Source: Flavobacteriales bacterium
Lineage (GTDB): Bacteria; Bacteroidota; Bacteroidia; Flavobacteriales_D; Crocinitomicaceae
Reading direction: 5' to 3'
Length of the DNA: 54,743 nucleotides
Assembly: GCA_947475095.1 (NCBI GenBank)
Contig: CANJLG010000013.1
Coordinates: forward strand, 1 to 54,743
The notes under the pieces are model-generated. The model saw only the letters and a program-made list of their open reading frames with translations, ran no database searches and was not told where the DNA came from. The position numbers and the translations under genes are program-made. Every line of letters begins with the position of its first letter. Positions within the stretch are counted from its first letter, which is position 1. Below are positions 18,261 to 26,925 of the stretch, piece by piece.

Positions 18261-19359
18261 CAGGGTTATAATTTCTGGTGGTGGAACTGGTGGCCATGTG
18301 TTTCCTGCAATAGCAATTGCAAATGAAATTAGAAATAGAAATGCCAATGCTGAAATTCTCTTCATTGGCGCTCTGGGAAAAATGGAAATGGAAAAAGTTC
18401 CGCAAGCTGGGTATAAAATTATAGGCCTAAATATAAGCGGCTTTAAACGATCTTTCGATTTATCGAATTTTTTACTGCCGTTTAAGCTCATTGGAAGCTT
18501 GTTAAAGGCAAGGAAAATAATTAAAGATTTTAAACCTGAATTGGTTATCGGTGTTGGAGGATATGCCAGTGGCCCAACTTTAAAAATGGCGGCTTGGTTA
18601 AAAATTCCAACAGTCATTCAAGAGCAGAATTCATTCCCCGGTAAAACAAATCTATTATTGGCTAAAAAAGCCGCTTTGATTTGTACCGCTTATCCTAATA
18701 TGGAGGTGTTTTTTCCGAAGGATAAAATTATTCTAACTGGAAATCCTATTCGATCAGAAACAGTGAATGTAGCGAATAAAAAGCAAGAGGGAATTTCGTT
18801 CTATGGCTTGGAGAATAATAAAAAAACGATCGTAATTGTTGGCGGAAGTCTCGGCGCTAGAACCATAAATGAAGCAGTTAAAGCTGCATTGGACGATTTT
18901 GCCAAACAATCTGACATGCAATTCCTTTGGCAGTGTGGTAATCTTTATTTTGAGGCATTAACGGAGGTCGTTTCCTTGCCTAAAAATGTGAAAATGCTTC
19001 GCTTTATTGAACGTATGGATTTAGCTTACGCTGTAGCCGACTTAATCGTGTCGCGCGCTGGTGCAACTTCCATTTCGGAACTTTGTATCGTCGGCAAACC
19101 AATTTTATTAATCCCTTCTCCGAATGTTTCCGAAGACCACCAAACAAAAAATGCGATGGTCTTGGTAAATAACGCCGCCGCAATTTTAGTGAAGGATAGT
19201 TCAGCGAAGGAAGTACTTTTCAAACAAATTGTTGAAGTATTAAATGATGAAGATCAAATCCACCAGCTAGCAATGAACATAAAGAAAATGGAGCGCCCTA
19301 ATGCAACGATTGATATTGTGAACGCCTGCCAAAGCATTACATCCAAATCAACTCATTAA
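18253..19359 (+). CDS. murG: UDP-GlcNAc:undecaprenyl-PP-MurNAc-pentapeptide GlcNAc transferase MurG
   Basis: MurG converts lipid I to lipid II on the cytoplasmic face of the membrane. The 368-residue GT-B enzyme begins with the glycine-rich acceptor loop SGGGTGGHVFPAIAIANE (about 5-22), has VIGVGGYASGPTLKMA, the second glycine loop VGGSLGARTINEAV and the donor site VSRAGATSISELCIVGKP, then SEDHQTKNA. It overlaps ftsW by 8 bases and is one base from murC. Confidence 0.97.
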   Translation: MINRVIISGGGTGGHVFPAIAIANEIRNRNANAEILFIGALGKMEMEKVPQAGYKIIGLNISGFKRSFDLSNFLLPFKLIGSLLKARKIIKDFKPELVIGVGGYASGPTLKMAAWLKIPTVIQEQNSFPGKTNLLLAKKAALICTAYPNMEVFFPKDKIILTGNPIRSETVNVANKKQEGISFYGLENNKKTIVIVGGSLGARTINEAVKAALDDFAKQSDMQFLWQCGNLYFEALTEVVSLPKNVKMLRFIERMDLAYAVADLIVSRAGATSISELCIVGKPILLIPSPNVSEDHQTKNAMVLVNNAAAILVKDSSAKEVLFKQIVEVLNDEDQIHQLAMNIKKMERPNATIDIVNACQSITSKSTH

Positions 19360-19360
19360 T

Positions 19361-20746
19361 ATGAAAACTAAGGTAATCGATTTTCATAACGTTTATTTTT
19401 TAGGCATAGGCGGTATTGGGATGTCGGCCTTAGCTCGCTACTTTCTTTTACATAAAAAAAATGTGGCTGGTTATGATCGTATAGCTTCACCATTGACCTT
19501 AGAATTAATTCGTGAGGGATGTGAAATTGATTATTCGGATAATCCTGCACTCATTCCAAAGCCATATTTATCTCAAAAAGAAGCGCTAATTGTATATACA
19601 CCAGCCATTAAATCAGACAACTCTTTGCTTAGTTATTTTAGGGAAAATGGCTTTACGATCATGAAAAGAGCGGAAGTTCTTGGATTGATTTCTCAAACGT
19701 CTGACTGTTTGTGCGTAGCTGGAACTCATGGTAAATCAACAACAAGCTCGCTTCTTGCATATATTTTAAGTTGCTCCACCACAAAATTAACTGCTTTCCT
19801 CGGCGCGATTGCAACTAATTTTAATTCGAATTTAGTACTTCAAAACGATGCTGAATTTATCGTGGTTGAAGCGGATGAGTTTGATCGTTCATTTCTTCAA
19901 TTGACGCCTTTTGCTGCTATTATCACTTCTTGTGATCCCGATCATTTAGATATTTATGGCTCTAAAGAATCTTTCATAGCTGGTTTTCAGGAGTTCGCAA
20001 TGAAAATTAATGTTAATGGTCTACTCGTTATAAAGGAAGGGCTTCTCTTACCAACTAAGGCAAAGAAAATTACCTATGCCTTGTTTTCTGATACTGCCGA
20101 TTATGCTATTACTAATTTGTATTATGAAAATGATGTGGCTTTTTGTGATGTCCGCTTGAAAAATACGAATTGGACCAAAGTCGAGTTAGGATTGCCAGGG
20201 ATACATAATGCTGAAAATGCACTGGCTTGTATCGCGCTTCTTACCGAATTAGGTATTCCGCATCATTTTATTATCGAAGGTCTAAAGACTTTTCTTGGGC
20301 TTAAAAGAAGGTTTGAAACAATAATCAAAACAGAAAAAATTATTTTTATCGACGACTATGCTCACCATCCTACTGAAATTGACGCGCTGATTACTTCAAT
20401 CAGAATGCGTTACCCAAATAAAAAAATTACGGGGCTATTTCAACCTCACTTGTACTCTCGAACAAATGATTTCGCCCATGAATTTGCTGGGTCATTGTCG
20501 GCGCTGGATGAAGTAATTCTGCTGCCGATTTATGCTGCAAGAGAATTACCTATGCCTGGTGTTACGTCTGAGTACGTGCTGAACTTAATGAATCATAATA
20601 ATAAGAAATTAATGTCGAATGAGGAGGTGCTTGAGCACTTGAAAGGATTTAATGATGGGGTTTTTGTAACGATTGGAGCCGGAGATATTGATCGACTCGT
20701 AGCGCCTATTCATGATTTATTATTGACCAATTTAAAACAGCTATGA
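19361..20746 (+). CDS. murC: UDP-N-acetylmuramate--L-alanine ligase MurC
   Basis: MurC attaches the first stem residue, L-alanine, to UDP-MurNAc. The 461-residue protein has the N-terminal Rossmann motif LGIGGIGMSALARYFLL, the ATP loop GTHGKSTTSSLL (about 122-133), EADEFDRSFLQLTP, and FIDDYAHHPTEIDALI with the conserved His pair. All features of an active Mur ligase are present. The stop overlaps the ftsQ start by 4 bases (ATGA). Confidence 0.97.
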   Translation: MKTKVIDFHNVYFLGIGGIGMSALARYFLLHKKNVAGYDRIASPLTLELIREGCEIDYSDNPALIPKPYLSQKEALIVYTPAIKSDNSLLSYFRENGFTIMKRAEVLGLISQTSDCLCVAGTHGKSTTSSLLAYILSCSTTKLTAFLGAIATNFNSNLVLQNDAEFIVVEADEFDRSFLQLTPFAAIITSCDPDHLDIYGSKESFIAGFQEFAMKINVNGLLVIKEGLLLPTKAKKITYALFSDTADYAITNLYYENDVAFCDVRLKNTNWTKVELGLPGIHNAENALACIALLTELGIPHHFIIEGLKTFLGLKRRFETIIKTEKIIFIDDYAHHPTEIDALITSIRMRYPNKKITGLFQPHLYSRTNDFAHEFAGSLSALDEVILLPIYAARELPMPGVTSEYVLNLMNHNNKKLMSNEEVLEHLKGFNDGVFVTIGAGDIDRLVAPIHDLLLTNLKQL

Positions 20747-21537
20747 TGAAAAAGGCATTAGTAATAGTTTTTTGGGTGGTCTTGGGAATTGCACTTGTCG
20801 CAATACTTATTCTTGCTAAGAATCAAAATGAAACTCAAATTGCGCAAAAACCAAACATTTCTATTCATGTCGAAGGTGAAAATGCTTTTCTTAATGAAAA
20901 GGAATTAATGGATAGATTAGAATTAAAAAAACTCTATAAGGTCGGAATTGCTGTTAATAAGATTGATATAAAAAAAATAGAAGCTTTCATAAAAGCCATG
21001 GACGAAATAAAAAAAGTGAAAGTCTTTAAAAATATTGGAAATACTTGGGATATTAACGTGGAACTCAGGCGTCCAATTGCTAGAATTTACCCGGCTTCGC
21101 AAAATTCATTTTATTTAGATGATGAAGGGTTTACCATTAATCGAACTCATTTACATACTGCTCGTGTATTAATAATTTCAGGGGAGATTACTGAAAATCT
21201 ATCAAAAGTTTCCGTAAAAGAAATTATTAACAATGATTCTTTGAAAAGTATTCGAAAAATAGATGATATCTATCGAATTTCCAATTACGTTTGTAATGAT
21301 TCATTTTTTAAAGCTTTGATTGGTCAAGTTTACCTGGAAAAGAACGGAGATTTCATTCTAATTCCTATTGTTGGCAAACAAACTATATTATTTGGCTCAG
21401 CATTTTCTGACGAGGAAGTCAATGATAAGTTTAATCGTTTGAAGATTTTTTATAAGCAAGGAATGCCTTACGAAGGTTGGGATAAATATAATACGATAAT
21501 AGTTAAATATGATGGACAAATCGTTGGAAGGAAATAA
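20743..21537 (+). CDS. ftsQ: Cell-division protein FtsQ
   Basis: A 264-residue bitopic protein: short cytoplasmic tail, membrane segment at about residues 5-26 (LVIVFWVVLGIALVAILIL), then a periplasmic POTRA-like domain (ISIHVEGENAFLNEKELMD) and the FtsQ domain with VELRRPIARIYP and FYLDDEGF. It links early and late divisome parts. Sequence is divergent but position between murC and ftsA is the standard one. It overlaps ftsA by 29 bases. Confidence 0.9.
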   Translation: MMKKALVIVFWVVLGIALVAILILAKNQNETQIAQKPNISIHVEGENAFLNEKELMDRLELKKLYKVGIAVNKIDIKKIEAFIKAMDEIKKVKVFKNIGNTWDINVELRRPIARIYPASQNSFYLDDEGFTINRTHLHTARVLIISGEITENLSKVSVKEIINNDSLKSIRKIDDIYRISNYVCNDSFFKALIGQVYLEKNGDFILIPIVGKQTILFGSAFSDEEVNDKFNRLKIFYKQGMPYEGWDKYNTIIVKYDGQIVGRK

Positions 21538-22846
21538 CCATTCGGAAAATAAGGTGAAGCGCACTAAGATTGTTGTAGGCTTGGATATTGGGACTACTAA
21601 AATAGCGTGCTTCGTTGGAAAGAAAAATGAGCATGGAAAAATTGAAATTTTATCCATGGGAAAAAGCGAATCACTCGGCGTGATGAGCGGTGTGGTTTCA
21701 AATATTAAGCAAACGATCGAATCTATAAAATTGGCTATCCAAGAAACTCAGTCTAGGGTAGAAGGTGATTTGATTATAAAAAATGTTAATGTCGGAATCG
21801 CTGGACAGCACATTAAAAGTTTGCAGCATCGAGGAATTTATACGCGTAATAATTCCGAAAATGAAATTTGTCAAGAAGATATTAATGCGCTTGTGAAAGA
21901 TATGTATAAGTTAGTGATTAATCCAGGGGAGGAAATCATTGACGTATTACCCCAAGAATATATTGTGGATAATCAACAAGGGATAAAAGATCCTATCGGA
22001 ATGGCTGGAGTAAGACTCGAAGCTAATTTTCATATTATCACAGGTCATGTAGCGAATGTCCAAAATATACGAAGATGTATTGAACATGCTGGCCTAAATA
22101 TTAAAGGGATCATTCTAGAGCCAATTGCTTCTGCAGATGCGGTATTAAGTCAAGAAGAAAAAGATGAAGGGGTTGTACTCGTAGACATCGGCGGTGGAAC
22201 TACCGATGTAGCAATATTTTACGAAGGTATAATTCGTCATACAGCGGTTATTCCTTTCGGTGGTAATGTGATAACTGATGACATTAAAGAAGGATGCAAA
22301 ATAATTCGACGTCATGCTGAAAACTTGAAAGTGCGATTTGGAAGTGCCTTCGCATCAGAAAGTAAAGAGCACGAAGTGGTATGCATACCAGGATTTAGAG
22401 GAAAAGACCCGAAAGAAATTACCCTGAAAAATTTGGCTAAAATTATTCAGTCTCGAATGGAAGACATCATAGAATTGGTGCATTATGAAATTGAAAATTC
22501 AGGATACAGTAAAAAAGTCCTAGCAGGAATTGTCCTTACAGGAGGAGGTTCGCAAATGAAACACTTGACTCAATTGTTCGAATATACTACGGGTTTCGAT
22601 ACACGAATTGGATACCCTACTGAGCACCTCGCGAGTACAAATCAATTGGAAAATTTGGCTAGCCCAATGTTCTCAACGGGTATTGGACTTGTTTTAAAGG
22701 GTTTCGAAAGAATGGAAATGAATGATACTGCAACTGATGATGCGTATCAAGGAATAAAACCAGTAACGCACAATGACCCCAAATTAAAAGAAAGTTTCTT
22801 TAATAAGATTTTAAATAAATTTCCACGTTTGCTGGAAGATGAATAA
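21509..22846 (+). CDS. ftsA: Cell-division protein FtsA (actin-like FtsZ anchor)
   Basis: FtsA tethers FtsZ to the membrane. The 445-residue actin-fold protein has the phosphate-1 loop VVGLDIGTTKIACFVG, VLVDIGGGTTDVAIF as phosphate 2, and GIVLTGGGSQMKHL as the adenosine motif; the FtsA-specific SHS2 insert lies near residues 100-170. The end FFNKILNKFPRLLEDE is an amphipathic helix, the likely membrane-targeting sequence. Start is ATG 21509 or the adjacent ATG 21512, inside ftsQ. It precedes ftsZ by 16 bases, the longest gap in the cluster. Confidence 0.96.
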   Translation: MMDKSLEGNNHSENKVKRTKIVVGLDIGTTKIACFVGKKNEHGKIEILSMGKSESLGVMSGVVSNIKQTIESIKLAIQETQSRVEGDLIIKNVNVGIAGQHIKSLQHRGIYTRNNSENEICQEDINALVKDMYKLVINPGEEIIDVLPQEYIVDNQQGIKDPIGMAGVRLEANFHIITGHVANVQNIRRCIEHAGLNIKGIILEPIASADAVLSQEEKDEGVVLVDIGGGTTDVAIFYEGIIRHTAVIPFGGNVITDDIKEGCKIIRRHAENLKVRFGSAFASESKEHEVVCIPGFRGKDPKEITLKNLAKIIQSRMEDIIELVHYEIENSGYSKKVLAGIVLTGGGSQMKHLTQLFEYTTGFDTRIGYPTEHLASTNQLENLASPMFSTGIGLVLKGFERMEMNDTATDDAYQGIKPVTHNDPKLKESFFNKILNKFPRLLEDE

Positions 22847-22862
22847 TAAATTAACCTAAGTT

Positions 22863-24614
22863 ATGATAGAATTTGATTTACCAAAAGAAATGTCCTCAAT
22901 TATAAAAGTAATTGGAGTTGGTGGTGGTGGTAGTAATGCCGTTAACCACATGTTTAACCAAGGAATCGTAGGAGTTGACTTTATCGTTTGTAATACAGAC
23001 CGACAAGCGCTTGATATTTCTCCAGTCCCTAATAAAATCCAACTTGGACTCAATCTTACAGAAGGACGTGGAGCTGGAATGATGCCTGAAGTTGGGATGA
23101 ATGCAGCAATAGAAAATATTGAGGAATTACGAGAAGTACTTTCTAGAAATACCAAAATGCTATTCGTTACCGCAGGAATGGGTGGTGGAACCGGAACTGG
23201 TGCAGCTCCAGTTATTGCTCAAGTTGCTAAGGACCTAGGTATTCTTACAGTTGGTATCGTAACTATTCCATTTGATTTCGAGGGAAGAAAGCGTAGACTG
23301 CAAGCGGAAGAAGGCTTGGAGAAAATGCGCCAAAATGTAGACACGCTCTTGATTATTAATAATGAGAAATTAAGGGAGTTCGGAAAAAATATGTCGCTGA
23401 CAAAAGCATTTGCTGAAGCAGATAATATTTTAACGGTCGCAGCGAAAGGAATTGCTGAGGTTATTTCTGTTACTGGTTTAGTTAATGTCGATTTTAATGA
23501 CGTGAATACGGTTCTTCGAAACAGTGGTCACGCCATTATGAGTAGTGCCTCAGCTGAAGGAGAAAACCGTGCTGTTGATGCTGTTCAAGCTTCTCTGAAT
23601 TCGCCACTTTTAAATGAAAATGACATAAACGGTGCTAAATACGTCTTGTTGAATATCACATACGGAGATATGGAGGTGATGATGGATGAAATTACAAGCA
23701 TTACAGATTATATTCAAGATGCCGCTGGTGCAAATGCTGATGTAATTTGGGGGCATGGTTATGATCCTAGTTTGGGAAATAAAATTAGTATTACACTAAT
23801 TGCTACAGGGTTTGCATCAATTCCTTACACCGGGTTTGAAGCTTTACCTGAACGTACAATTATTTCATTGGGCGATGATTCGAAAAAAGAAATTACTAGC
23901 ATAATGTCCTCACCAATTGAAAATGAACCAATTGAAAATATGAGCGATGTGCTTGCGAAAGAGCCATTTTTAAAAGGTAGTGATACAATTATCGATTCTC
24001 AAATTGTGGAGGAAGTTTCTCCATCTGTATCTTTTGAAAAGGAAGAAGAAATAACGACCCCTGTTCTCGAATCCACAGTTACTTCAACTGTTTCTTTTGA
24101 TTTATTTGATTCTGAACAATACTCGGATGACGATTATAGTGAAAATGCGCTAAGTGAGCAAGAAGATTCTGCTAACCTTGATCTTCCTTATAGTGACAGT
24201 GGAAATGATAATATCCTTGATGCTCCGCTACTCTTTAATAACGTGTCTGAAAGTAGTGAAGCATCTCCTGTTGGATCTTCTAAAATTGAAAGCCCTGAAA
24301 TAGTTCGTCATATCTTAGAAGATGATGGCGAAACAAGTTGGAACACATCAAGAACTCAAGCGGTGCTTTCCCCAGAAGAACAACAACAAAAAACAGATGA
24401 TCGTAATGCTAAAATTCATGCTTATACAAATAAATTGAAAAGAGCTGAAGGTATTACTGAATTTGAAAATGAACCTGCTTTTGTTCGACGAAATATTCAG
24501 GTGAATTTAGATACGCCAAGCAATGAAAATCCAATTTCTAGATTCGGCCTTTCTGATGATGACGCTGGATCAGGTTTGCGTAATAATAATTTCCTTCATG
24601 ATAATGTTGATTAA
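22863..24614 (+). CDS. ftsZ: Cell-division GTPase FtsZ with long C-terminal tail
   Basis: FtsZ forms the Z-ring. The tubulin-like core spans about residues 10-325: VIGVGGGGSNAVNHM, the tubulin signature GMGGGTGTGAAPVIA (about 104-118), and FNDVNTVLRNSG with catalytic acidic residues. The full length is 583 residues against about 380 in E. coli. Residues about 340-540 are an acidic, low-complexity linker, and a conserved-peptide-like block EPAFVRRNIQVNL lies near 538-552, followed by about 30 further residues. The long linker is intact in frame and looks genuine for this phylum. Confidence 0.97.
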   Translation: MIEFDLPKEMSSIIKVIGVGGGGSNAVNHMFNQGIVGVDFIVCNTDRQALDISPVPNKIQLGLNLTEGRGAGMMPEVGMNAAIENIEELREVLSRNTKMLFVTAGMGGGTGTGAAPVIAQVAKDLGILTVGIVTIPFDFEGRKRRLQAEEGLEKMRQNVDTLLIINNEKLREFGKNMSLTKAFAEADNILTVAAKGIAEVISVTGLVNVDFNDVNTVLRNSGHAIMSSASAEGENRAVDAVQASLNSPLLNENDINGAKYVLLNITYGDMEVMMDEITSITDYIQDAAGANADVIWGHGYDPSLGNKISITLIATGFASIPYTGFEALPERTIISLGDDSKKEITSIMSSPIENEPIENMSDVLAKEPFLKGSDTIIDSQIVEEVSPSVSFEKEEEITTPVLESTVTSTVSFDLFDSEQYSDDDYSENALSEQEDSANLDLPYSDSGNDNILDAPLLFNNVSESSEASPVGSSKIESPEIVRHILEDDGETSWNTSRTQAVLSPEEQQQKTDDRNAKIHAYTNKLKRAEGITEFENEPAFVRRNIQVNLDTPSNENPISRFGLSDDDAGSGLRNNNFLHDNVD

Positions 24615-25067
24615 ATGAGTTTAGCAACGGATATTAATGATGCGATAAAAAGCGCCATGCTAGCCCGTGATAAAGATCGTTTGTCGGCATTACGGGATAT
24701 TAAATCAAAAATTTTAATGGAAGCGACTTCTGGTGGTGGTACCGAAGTGAGTGATGAACTTACCATAAAAATATGCCTCAAGCTGTATAAGCAGCGAATG
24801 GAAACCTACGAATTATATATCAATCAGAATAGAGAAGATCTCGCGCATGATGAACTCGTACAGGCGAAGGTAATAGAAGAATATCTACCAAAAATGCTGA
24901 GTGATGATGAGGTGAAAATAGAAGTTGATAAGGCCATCGCTTCCACTGGCGCCAAAGGATTACAAGACATTGGCAAAGTGATGGGAATGCTTTCTTCAAA
25001 GTTAGCTGGAAAAGCGGATGGTAAGCTTATCGCTGTATTTACTAAGGAAGCGCTCGCAAAGTTATAA
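24615..25067 (+). CDS. GatB/YqeY-domain protein
   Basis: A 150-residue helical protein of the YqeY family, related to the tail domain of the GatB amidotransferase subunit that recognises tRNA: LSALRDIKSKILM, YEQ-like spacing in YINQNREDLAHDE, VIEEYLPKMLSDDEV, and the closing GMLSSKLAGKADGKLIA. It is thought to bind tRNA, but the function of stand-alone YqeY is not settled. It starts at the base after the ftsZ stop and ends at the base before mtnB. A YqeY gene after ftsZ is common in Bacteroidota. Confidence 0.9.
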   Translation: MSLATDINDAIKSAMLARDKDRLSALRDIKSKILMEATSGGGTEVSDELTIKICLKLYKQRMETYELYINQNREDLAHDELVQAKVIEEYLPKMLSDDEVKIEVDKAIASTGAKGLQDIGKVMGMLSSKLAGKADGKLIAVFTKEALAKL

Positions 25068-25661
25068 ATGAAGGCCGATTTAACGATATGTATCCGTCAA
25101 CTCCACGATAAAGGCCATTCCCCAGGTACTTCAACTAATTATTCGTTTAAAGATGTTTCCGACCAAATTTGGGTGACGCGCTCAGGAATTGATAAAAGTC
25201 AACTATGTGAGGATGATTTTATTTCCTTGGATCAACACGGTGTTCCAACTCAACAATATCAAGGGGTGAAACCTTCTGCTGAAACAGGTATTCATGTTGT
25301 TTTGTATGATCTCTTTCCAGAGGCTAAGGTTGTTTTACATAGCCACGCGGTCTATCCAATTGCCTTGACGTCATTCAATAAAGCAAATCACTTAAGTTTT
25401 TCTGCTTATGAAATGCAAAAGGGATTCAAAGGTGTTGATACTCATGAAGGTCTTATTCAGATTCCTGTTTTTGAGAATGCTCAGGATATGACTTATTTTA
25501 TGCACGAATTAAAGTATCGTAAAACGGAATTGGTCCATGGTGTATTCATGATTCGTAAGCATGGTTTTTATGCTTGGGGTGAAAATTTATTTGATGCTAA
25601 ACGCCACCTCGAATCCTTCGATTATCTTTGTCAATGTGAATGGTTAATCTTGACTAAATAA
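25068..25661 (+). CDS. mtnB: Methylthioribulose-1-phosphate dehydratase
   Basis: MtnB dehydrates methylthioribulose-1-P in the methionine salvage pathway. The 197-residue protein belongs to the class II aldolase/adducin fold: SPGTSTNYSFKD near the N-terminus, KPSAETGIHVVLYD, the zinc-binding VLHSHAVYP, and a later IRKHGFYAWGENLFDAKRH with the third His. The sequence and the adjacent mtnD and mtnC distinguish it from fuculose/ribulose-phosphate aldolases. It abuts yqeY without a gap. Confidence 0.92.
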   Translation: MKADLTICIRQLHDKGHSPGTSTNYSFKDVSDQIWVTRSGIDKSQLCEDDFISLDQHGVPTQQYQGVKPSAETGIHVVLYDLFPEAKVVLHSHAVYPIALTSFNKANHLSFSAYEMQKGFKGVDTHEGLIQIPVFENAQDMTYFMHELKYRKTELVHGVFMIRKHGFYAWGENLFDAKRHLESFDYLCQCEWLILTK

Positions 25662-25666
25662 ATATA

Positions 25667-26188
25667 ATGGCGCTATTGTCAATTCCTGATGAAAATTTTA
25701 ACTCGGTCGATGCCCAGGTAATTCGTTCGTTTATGAATGAAAGGGGAATTTTTTTCGACCAATGGACTTGCGACCATGTTTTTAATGATCAAGTTAGTGA
25801 AGAGGAAATAATCGCGGCGTACCAGAAGGACCTAGCGCCTTTTATGGAATCGAATGGATACTTGACGGCTGATGTTATTTCCATCAACGCCTTAACGGAA
25901 AATTATGACGCTATTCGCAATAAATTTTTAGCTGAACATACCCACAGCGAGGATGAAATTCGTTTTTTTGTCGATGGATCGGGTAAATTTTGGTTCAACT
26001 TGGAGAAAGAACCTATTTTCTATTTGCTTTGTGAAAGGGGAGACCTGATTAGCGTTCCTGCAGGAACCAAGCATTGGTTTGATGCTGGGGAGCAAAATCC
26101 ATTCGTGAAAGCTATTCGAATTTTTATTGACCAAACGGGCTGGATTCCCAATTATACGGGTTCCGGTATCGATCAACGGTATTTGTGA
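25667..26188 (+). CDS. mtnD: Acireductone dioxygenase
   Basis: MtnD oxidises the acireductone made by MtnC to the ketoacid precursor of methionine; a nickel form makes other products. The 173-residue cupin shows the metal-binding motif EHTHSEDEIRFFVDGSG (His, His, Glu near residues 91-97) and the later His in VPAGTKHWFDAG. Length fits the bacterial family. It follows mtnB by 5 bases and shares one base with the mtnC start (TGATG). Confidence 0.94.
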   Translation: MALLSIPDENFNSVDAQVIRSFMNERGIFFDQWTCDHVFNDQVSEEEIIAAYQKDLAPFMESNGYLTADVISINALTENYDAIRNKFLAEHTHSEDEIRFFVDGSGKFWFNLEKEPIFYLLCERGDLISVPAGTKHWFDAGEQNPFVKAIRIFIDQTGWIPNYTGSGIDQRYL

Positions 26189-26877
26189 TGAATTACTTAA
26201 ACGGAGTTCGTTGTATTGTTACTGATATTGAAGGCACAACCACTTCTATCTCTTTTGTGTTAGATGTCTTGTTCCCGTATTTTCGTCAGCATGCCTTAGA
26301 ATGGTTGGATGATGATTCGGATTCATTCAAATCGATTTTATCGGAAACTCAACATCATCTTCAATCTCAAGAGGGTATCTCGATTCTTGATAAGCAAGCG
26401 CTGATTGAAACATTGATTCAATGGTCTGTTGAAGATCGTAAAATTACACCCCTGAAGAATTTTCAAGGTTTAGTTTGGGAAAAAGCCTACTTGACTGGTG
26501 AGATTCGCGGTCATGTTTACGCTGATGTTGAACCTAATTTGAGGAAATGGAACGAGTTAGGGATTTCTTTGGCGGTATTTTCATCGGGTTCGGTTCAAGC
26601 GCAACAACTTATTTTTGGATTTTCAGAAGCAGGTGATTTGCGCCCTTATTTCAATGCTTACTACGATACTCAAGTTGGCGCTAAGCGCGATCCTGCTACC
26701 TATGTCCGAATCGCTGAGCTTCAAAAATTGGATCCCCACTTGATATTATTCCTCTCTGATGTGCCTGAAGAATTAATCGCAGCGGACGCTTCTGGTTTCA
26801 AAACGATTCAATTGGTTCGTCCTGGAATTACGCCTAATTGGCCGCATGCTGTTGAGAATTTCGACCAAATAACATAA
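26188..26877 (+). CDS. mtnC: Enolase-phosphatase E1 (acireductone synthase)
   Basis: MtnC enolises and dephosphorylates the diketo intermediate to acireductone. The 229-residue HAD-family protein begins with VTDIEGTTTSISFVLDVLFP (HAD motif I with the family's EGTT), has AVFSSGSVQAQQLIFGFS as motif II, TQVGAKRDPATY for motif III and ILFLSDVPEELIAADASG for motif IV. Start taken as ATG 26188; GTG at 26185 is one codon upstream. It is the last gene of the long forward run and is followed by a hairpin. mtnA and mtnK or mtnN are not in this window. Confidence 0.94.
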   Translation: MNYLNGVRCIVTDIEGTTTSISFVLDVLFPYFRQHALEWLDDDSDSFKSILSETQHHLQSQEGISILDKQALIETLIQWSVEDRKITPLKNFQGLVWEKAYLTGEIRGHVYADVEPNLRKWNELGISLAVFSSGSVQAQQLIFGFSEAGDLRPYFNAYYDTQVGAKRDPATYVRIAELQKLDPHLILFLSDVPEELIAADASGFKTIQLVRPGITPNWPHAVENFDQIT

Positions 26878-26906
26878 AAAAAAGCCTTCCCGGATGGAAA
26901 GGCTCT
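26876..26906. terminator. Bidirectional terminator between mtnC and T9SS protein gene
   Basis: AGCCTT/AAGGCT plus CC/GG with one bulged A and a five-base loop (26883-26904). On the reverse strand it is followed by eight T residues, making it strong for the T9SS gene; on the forward strand only CTTC follows, so it is weaker for the mtnC end. Confidence 0.8.
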
Positions 26907-26925
26907 TCAATGTTTAATCTAACTT

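Noticed and set aside
8687..24614. Absence of murF and ddl from the dcw cluster as an anomaly
   Set aside because: These are often elsewhere in Bacteroidota, so it is not treated as a finding.
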